Source: Lachnospiraceae bacterium
GTDB lineage: Bacteria; Bacillota; Clostridia; Lachnospirales; Lachnospiraceae
Assembly: GCA_015057205.1 (NCBI GenBank)
Contig: SVEW01000085.1
Span: 1-10,074, forward strand
DNA: 10,074 bases
Reading direction: 5' to 3'
Below, piece after piece: positions 5,915-10,074 of the stretch. The notes beneath the pieces are model-generated. The model was not told the origin of the DNA. It saw only the letters and a list, made by a program, of their open reading frames with translations, and ran no database searches. The stretch's first letter is position 1. Every line of letters begins with the position of its first letter. The position numbers and the translations under genes were made by a program.

Positions 5915-8335
5915 ATGAATACATCATTAGCATGGTTAAAAGAATATGTGCCGGATCTTGATGTTGCGGCACAGGAATATGTAGATGCAATGACGCTCAG
6001 CGGAACAAAAGTAGAGGGCTATGAGTGTATTGCGGAAGACTTAGACAAAGTGGTTGTTGGTCAGATTTTAAAAATTGAGAAACATCCGGATGCAGATAAA
6101 CTGATTATTTGTCAGGTGGATGTGGGACAGAACGAATCGGTGCAGATTGTAACAGGAGCACCGAATGTAAAAGAAATGGATAAGGTGCCGGTAGTGTTAC
6201 ATGGCGGACGTGTGGCTGGAAATCATGATGGTGAACGTGTAAAAGGCGGCGTTAAGATTACGCGTGGTAAATTGCGTGGTGTGGAATCAGAGGGCATGAT
6301 GTGTTCCATAGAAGAATTAGGATCCACAAGAGATATGTATCCGGAAGCACCGGAATATGGTATTTATATTTTTGGCGAGGATGCGAAGGTTGGTGAAGAT
6401 GTTGCCAAGGCATTAGGACTTGACGATGTAGTTGTAGAATATGAAATTACCAACAATCGTGTAGACTGCTATGCAGTCATTGGTATTGCAAGAGAAGCGG
6501 CTGCTACGTTTGGAAAAGAATTCCATTATCCGGAAATTAAAGAAACGGGCAACGAAGAGAATGCAAAGGATTATATTTCGGTTGATGTTCAGAATTCGGA
6601 GCTTTGTTCCCGATATATTGCACGTGTAGTTAAGAACGTTAAGATTGGTCCGTCTCCGTTATGGATGCAAAGACGTCTTGCAAGTGTGGGCATTCGCCCG
6701 ATTAATAATATTGTAGACATTACCAACTACGTAATGGAAGAGTTCGGTCAGCCGATGCATGCTTACGATATGTCTACCATTGAAGGAAGCAAGATAATTG
6801 TTCGTTGTGCAAAATCTGGCGAGAAATTTACTACATTGGATGGACAGGAACGTACTTTGGATGAAAAAACGTTGATGATCTGCGATGCAACGAAACCAAT
6901 CGGTATTGCCGGTATTATGGGAGGTGAGAATTCCATGATTACCGAAGATGTCAAGGATGTAGTATTTGAAGCGGCTTGTTTTGACGGAACGAACATCCGC
7001 TTGTCCAGTAAAAAACTTGGTATGCGTACAGATGCTTCCGGAAAGTTTGAAAAAGGACTTGATCCTAACCAGGCTATGCTTGCAATTAACCGTTGCTGCC
7101 AATTCATGGAAGAATTTGGTGCTGGCGAAGTAGTTGGTGGTTGCGTGGATGTATATCCAAATGTACGTACCGGTAATCGTGTTAAATTAGAACCGGAGAA
7201 AATTAATCGCCTTTTGGGTACAGAGATTTCTAAGGAAGATATGGTGGCTTATCTTGCGAAAATCGATTTGGAATTTGATCCGGCATCAGATGAGATTATT
7301 GTTCCGTCCTGGCGACAGGATGTGCACGTTATGGCAGACGTTGCAGAAGAAGTAATTCGTTTCTATGGATATGATAAAGTACCAACTACGTTGCCTTATG
7401 GACGTTCTACTATGGGTGGTAAGAGCAAACAGATGATTGTAGAAGAAAAGGCTCGTCGTGTAGCACATTATAATGGTTTTTCACAGGCAATGTTTTATTC
7501 CTTTGAGAGTCCGAAAGTGTTTGATAAACTGCGTATAGATGAAGAGTCTGAATTGCGCAAGACGGTAACCATATTAAATCCGCTGGGTGAGGACTTCAGT
7601 ATTATGCGAACAGTAACCCTGAACGGAATGCTTACGTCCTTGTCTACGAACTATAATCGTAGGAACAAGAATGTGCGCTTGTTTGAATTGGGAAATGTAT
7701 ATCTGCCGAAAGCATTGCCGGTTACGGAACTTCCGGATGAGCGTATGAAAATGACCCTTGGAATGTATGGAGAGGGAGATTTCTTTGAACTGAAAGGCGT
7801 TGTAGAGGAAATGCTTTCTGAATGTGGCATTAAAGAGGAATTAACCTTTAAACCGTCCGATAAAATTGCCTATTTCCATCCGGGACGTTGTGCTGAAATC
7901 TTTGTAGGAACGACCAAAGTAGCGGAACTTGGAGAAGTGCATCCGTTGGTACTTACAAATTATGATTTCAAAGAAAAAGCATATGTAGCCGTGATTGATA
8001 TTCCAACAGTAGTATCATTGTCAAATTATGCTTACAAGTATGAAGGAATTGCAAAATATCCGGCAGTAAATCGTGATTTGTCCTTGCTTTGCGCTAAGGA
8101 AATTCTTGCAGGTGAAATCGAAAATTGCATTAAAGAGTGTGCAGGCAGTTATCTGGAAGAACTGAATTTATTTGACGTATATGAAGGCGCACAGATTGCT
8201 GAGGGATATAAGTCACTTGCTTATTCTTTGACTTTCCGTGCAAAGGATAAGACGCTTGAGGAAGAAGAAATTACGCAGACTATGGATCGTATTATCAAAG
8301 GTCTGTCAAAAATGAATATAGAATTGAGGCAGTAA
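5915..8335 (+). CDS. pheT: Phenylalanine-tRNA ligase beta subunit
   Basis: Partner of PheS; it carries tRNA-recognition and editing modules (hydrolysis of mischarged Tyr-tRNA-Phe). At 806 residues it has the full bacterial length. Visible domains in order: an N-terminal EMAP-II-like tRNA-binding fold (about 40-150, with VVGQILKIEKHPDADKL), the B3/B4 editing domain (about 215-385, with GIRPINNIVDITNYVMEEFG), B5 (about 410-480), the core catalytic-like domain, and a C-terminal ferredoxin-fold anticodon-binding domain (about 704-806, beginning near KYEGIAKYPAVNRDLSLL). A strong AGGAGG (5899-5904) overlaps the pheS stop codon and lies ten bases before the ATG. It is co-transcribed with pheS, and queA follows after two bases. 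Confidence 0.98.
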   Translation: MNTSLAWLKEYVPDLDVAAQEYVDAMTLSGTKVEGYECIAEDLDKVVVGQILKIEKHPDADKLIICQVDVGQNESVQIVTGAPNVKEMDKVPVVLHGGRVAGNHDGERVKGGVKITRGKLRGVESEGMMCSIEELGSTRDMYPEAPEYGIYIFGEDAKVGEDVAKALGLDDVVVEYEITNNRVDCYAVIGIAREAAATFGKEFHYPEIKETGNEENAKDYISVDVQNSELCSRYIARVVKNVKIGPSPLWMQRRLASVGIRPINNIVDITNYVMEEFGQPMHAYDMSTIEGSKIIVRCAKSGEKFTTLDGQERTLDEKTLMICDATKPIGIAGIMGGENSMITEDVKDVVFEAACFDGTNIRLSSKKLGMRTDASGKFEKGLDPNQAMLAINRCCQFMEEFGAGEVVGGCVDVYPNVRTGNRVKLEPEKINRLLGTEISKEDMVAYLAKIDLEFDPASDEIIVPSWRQDVHVMADVAEEVIRFYGYDKVPTTLPYGRSTMGGKSKQMIVEEKARRVAHYNGFSQAMFYSFESPKVFDKLRIDEESELRKTVTILNPLGEDFSIMRTVTLNGMLTSLSTNYNRRNKNVRLFELGNVYLPKALPVTELPDERMKMTLGMYGEGDFFELKGVVEEMLSECGIKEELTFKPSDKIAYFHPGRCAEIFVGTTKVAELGEVHPLVLTNYDFKEKAYVAVIDIPTVVSLSNYAYKYEGIAKYPAVNRDLSLLCAKEILAGEIENCIKECAGSYLEELNLFDVYEGAQIAEGYKSLAYSLTFRAKDKTLEEEEITQTMDRIIKGLSKMNIELRQ

Positions 8336-8337
8336 GT

Positions 8338-9372
8338 ATGGAAATGATGAGTGTAAAGGATTATTGGTTCGATTTACCGCAAGAGCAAATTGCCCAAGAT
8401 CCATTGCCGGATCGTTCATCTTCTCGGTTAATGTTATTGAATAAAGAAACCGGTGAAGTAGAACATAAGATTTTTCGGGATATTATTGACTATTTGCAGC
8501 CGGGAGACTGCTTGGTGCTTAACAACACCAGGGTCATTCCGGCACGCCTTTTTGGCGTAAAAGAAGGTACGGAAGCAAAAATTGAGATTCTCTTACTAAA
8601 ACGTATGGAAAATGATATTTGGGAAACTTTGGTAAAACCCGGGAAAAAGGCCAAGGTTGGAACTAAGATCATTTTTGGAGAGGGATTGCTTGTAGGTACG
8701 GTAGTTGATATCGTAGAAGAAGGAAATCGATTGATTCAGTTTTCGTATGAAGGAATTTTTGAAGAAATTCTTGATAAACTGGGACAGATGCCGCTTCCGC
8801 CTTATATTACGCATAAACTTAAAGACAAAAATCGTTATCAAACGGTGTATGCAAAGTATGATGGGTCTGCAGCAGCACCAACGGCAGGGCTGCATATGAC
8901 TCCGGAACTGCTACAAAGAATTAAAGATAAAGGTGTGAATGTGGCAGAAGTTACTTTGCATGTTGGACTCGGAACCTTCAGACCGGTGAAAGAAGAAAAT
9001 GTTTTGGAACATCATATGCATTCGGAGTTTTATCAGATTACACAAGAAGCGGCAGATCTTATTAATAAAACAAAGGATGCCGGACATCGTGTTATTTGTG
9101 TGGGAACGACCAGCTGTCGAACCGTGGAATCGGCTGCGGATGAACAGGGACGTTTGAAAGCATGCAGTGGAAACACGGAAATATTTATATATCCGGGCTA
9201 TAAATTTAAAGTATTGGATGCGCTGATTACAAACTTCCATTTGCCGGAATCAACGTTGATTATGTTGGTTTCTGCGTTGGCAGGCAGAGAACACGTACTT
9301 TCTGCTTATGACACAGCGGTAAAAGAGGGATATCGTTTCTTCTCTTTCGGTGATGCAATGTATATTTATTAA
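8338..9372 (+). CDS. queA: S-adenosylmethionine:tRNA ribosyltransferase-isomerase
   Basis: Transfers and isomerises the ribosyl part of S-adenosylmethionine onto preQ1 at position 34 of tRNA (Asp, Asn, His, Tyr), giving epoxyqueuosine. The predicted length of 344 residues is normal. Family blocks are all present: FDLPQEQIAQDPLPDRSSSR near the N-terminus, LNNTRVIPARLFG, YDGSAAAPTAGLHMTPELL, LHVGLGTFRPV, GTTSCRTVESAA and ITNFHLPESTLIMLVSALAG. The start at 8338 is two bases past the pheT stop, with GAGG (8326-8329) eight bases upstream. An in-frame ATG at 8347 is also possible, since many QueA proteins start close to that point. Packing implies co-transcription with pheST from the T-box promoter. 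The usual partner tgt does not follow; a separately promoted PilZ gene does. Confidence 0.97.
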   Translation: MEMMSVKDYWFDLPQEQIAQDPLPDRSSSRLMLLNKETGEVEHKIFRDIIDYLQPGDCLVLNNTRVIPARLFGVKEGTEAKIEILLLKRMENDIWETLVKPGKKAKVGTKIIFGEGLLVGTVVDIVEEGNRLIQFSYEGIFEEILDKLGQMPLPPYITHKLKDKNRYQTVYAKYDGSAAAPTAGLHMTPELLQRIKDKGVNVAEVTLHVGLGTFRPVKEENVLEHHMHSEFYQITQEAADLINKTKDAGHRVICVGTTSCRTVESAADEQGRLKACSGNTEIFIYPGYKFKVLDALITNFHLPESTLIMLVSALAGREHVLSAYDTAVKEGYRFFSFGDAMYIY

Positions 9373-9379
9373 AAATTGC

Positions 9380-9408
9380 TTGCTTGTAACGTATATATGT
9401 AATACAAT
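9380..9408 (+). promoter_or_regulatory. Promoter of the PilZ-domain gene
   Basis: TTGCTT (9380-9385), a 17-bp spacer and TACAAT (9403-9408) lie 48 bases before the PilZ start codon, in an AT-rich gap after queA. No terminator separates queA from it, so read-through from the phe operon is also possible. Confidence 0.6.
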
Positions 9409-9455
9409 AAGCATAACAAAATATTATATAGAAGTTGGGAAGAAGGAGAGAAGTG

Positions 9456-9797
9456 ATGGAAGAAAGAAGAAAAAGTAAACGACTTGACTTAGAGGTTACG
9501 GTACAGATTGAACGTCTGGATATGGATGATACTACAACCGTTAAGTACAGTAAAGTGGATGTTTGCGATATTTCCAAGACGGGAATTGGATTCAACAGTT
9601 CGCAACAGCTTGAGAACAATTCCTACTACGACATGAAACTTCAGATTTGGACGAAGGAAATTATTGATGCTGTTATAGAAATTGTACGTATAAAAGAAAA
9701 TCCGGATGGTTCTTTTAATTATGGTGCGATGTTTATCGGTATGACGGAAACCGATCAGTTAAAAATTGAGATATATCAGATTTTTAATGAATTATAA
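9456..9797 (+). CDS. Stand-alone PilZ-domain protein (c-di-GMP receptor)
   Basis: A 113-residue cytoplasmic protein made of a single PilZ domain. Both ligand motifs are intact: RxxxR as RKSKR (Arg5-Arg9) and D/NxSxxG as DISKTG (Asp38, Ser40, Gly43). PilZ domains bind cyclic di-GMP and pass the signal to a partner protein. With no other domain, the output of this one is unknown. The start at 9456 is chosen because AGGAG (9444-9448) lies seven bases upstream. An in-frame ATG at 9435 would add seven residues but has no such site. The gene has its own promoter and terminator, so it is a single-gene unit. Neighbours give no hint of motility or biofilm genes. Confidence 0.88.
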   Translation: MEERRKSKRLDLEVTVQIERLDMDDTTTVKYSKVDVCDISKTGIGFNSSQQLENNSYYDMKLQIWTKEIIDAVIEIVRIKENPDGSFNYGAMFIGMTETDQLKIEIYQIFNEL

Positions 9798-9816
9798 TTT
9801 GATAGAATGAAGTGAT

Positions 9817-9854
9817 AGTCTCTGACACTTGCGGGAAGTGTTGGAGACTTTTTT
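9817..9854 (+). terminator. Intrinsic terminator after the PilZ gene
   Basis: AGTCTC-TG-ACACTT (9817-9830) pairs with AAGTGT-TG-GAGACT (9836-9849), the central TG/TG forming wobble pairs, around a 5-nt loop. A run of six Ts follows (9849-9854). Confidence 0.9.
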
Positions 9855-9860
9855 CGTATT

Positions 9861-9901
9861 TTGCAAGAAATATTGTGAATGTTGCAAAAATATATTGTAA
9901 A
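9861..9901 (+). repeat. Two imperfect direct repeats before the EF-G-like gene
   Basis: TTGCAAGAAATATTGTGAA (9861-9879) and TTGCAAAAATATATTGTAAA (9882-9901) lie in tandem with starts 21 bases apart, about two helical turns. The second copy contains the -35 element of the next promoter. This could be a regulator site or chance similarity in AT-rich DNA. Confidence 0.4.
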
Positions 9902-9923
9902 AAACTTAAATATTTAGTAAAAT
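9895..9923 (+). promoter_or_regulatory. Promoter of the EF-G-like gene
   Basis: TTGTAA (9895-9900), a 17-bp spacer and TAAAAT (9918-9923) lie 39 bases before the start codon, downstream of a strong terminator. A new transcript therefore must begin here. Confidence 0.6.
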
Positions 9924-9962
9924 AAGAGTATCTTAAGAAACCAAGTTAGGGGGACTCAAATT

Positions 9963-10074
9963 ATGAACGTATTTACAACGGATAAGATTAGAAATGTGGT
10001 GATTCTCGGCCATGGGGGTTGCGGCAAGACTTCCTTAGTGGAGGCTATGTCATTTTTAGCAGGAGATATTTCTC
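9963..10074 (+). CDS. EF-G-like translational GTPase, N-terminal fragment
   Basis: Only the first 37 codons are in the window; the gene runs off the right edge. The visible protein begins MNVFTTDKIRNVVILGHG and has a P-loop GHGGCGKT (residues 16-23, with the family's Lys-Thr pair). This matches the start of the EF-G-like proteins of Firmicutes, which differ from canonical EF-G, whose P-loop reads AHIDAGKT. Canonical EF-G translocates the ribosome; the exact role of these paralogues is less clear. AGGGGG (9948-9953) lies nine bases before the ATG. It has its own promoter and is not in a str operon context here. Confidence 0.75.
   Translation, partial: MNVFTTDKIRNVVILGHGGCGKTSLVEAMSFLAGDIS

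Noticed and set aside
6659..7107. Overlapping minus-strand open frames of 147 and 114 codons
   Set aside because: They lie opposite the well-conserved pheT coding frame and show no protein motif.
1..10074. Mobile element, phage, CRISPR or defence system
   Set aside because: I found no transposase or integrase-like protein, no regularly spaced repeats and no break in gene style. The genes are housekeeping or ordinary envelope functions.

Overview
The window looks like chromosomal DNA from a low-GC Gram-positive bacterium, most likely a clostridium of the Lachnospiraceae type. This is inferred from a T-box-controlled pheST operon, AGGAG-type ribosome binding sites, a SpoIID-family protein and a free-standing PilZ protein. 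I see no transposase, integrase, CRISPR array, tRNA or rRNA. This is a housekeeping region rather than an accessory island.

Left part (1-1867): a minus-strand citrate synthase gene with its own promoter and an intrinsic terminator. A ribosome binding site at the extreme left edge suggests another minus-strand gene just outside. Divergent from citrate synthase, a good sigma-A-type promoter drives a non-coding RNA of about 255 nt. Its 5' and 3' parts pair into a long helix closing a multi-branched core, and it ends at a strong hairpin terminator. It is most likely a known clostridial structured RNA (6S/SsrS type or raiA motif). Which one cannot be settled by reading alone.

Middle (1904-4570): two membrane-related genes with no gap between them, a long membrane-anchored SpoIID/LytB-domain protein and a YihY/BrkB-type integral membrane protein.

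Right part (4567-10074): a phenylalanine T-box leader (specifier UUC, classic T-box sequence, terminator) precedes pheS, pheT and queA, which are tightly packed and probably one transcript. Charging of tRNA-Phe therefore probably also sets expression of the queuosine enzyme QueA. Next comes a small PilZ-domain protein with intact c-di-GMP-binding motifs, its own promoter and its own terminator. The window ends in the first 37 codons of an EF-G-like translational GTPase.

I do not see convincing evidence of a wholly new system. The items most worth checking are the structured RNA, the atypical SpoIID-family protein and the paired repeats in front of the EF-G-like gene.
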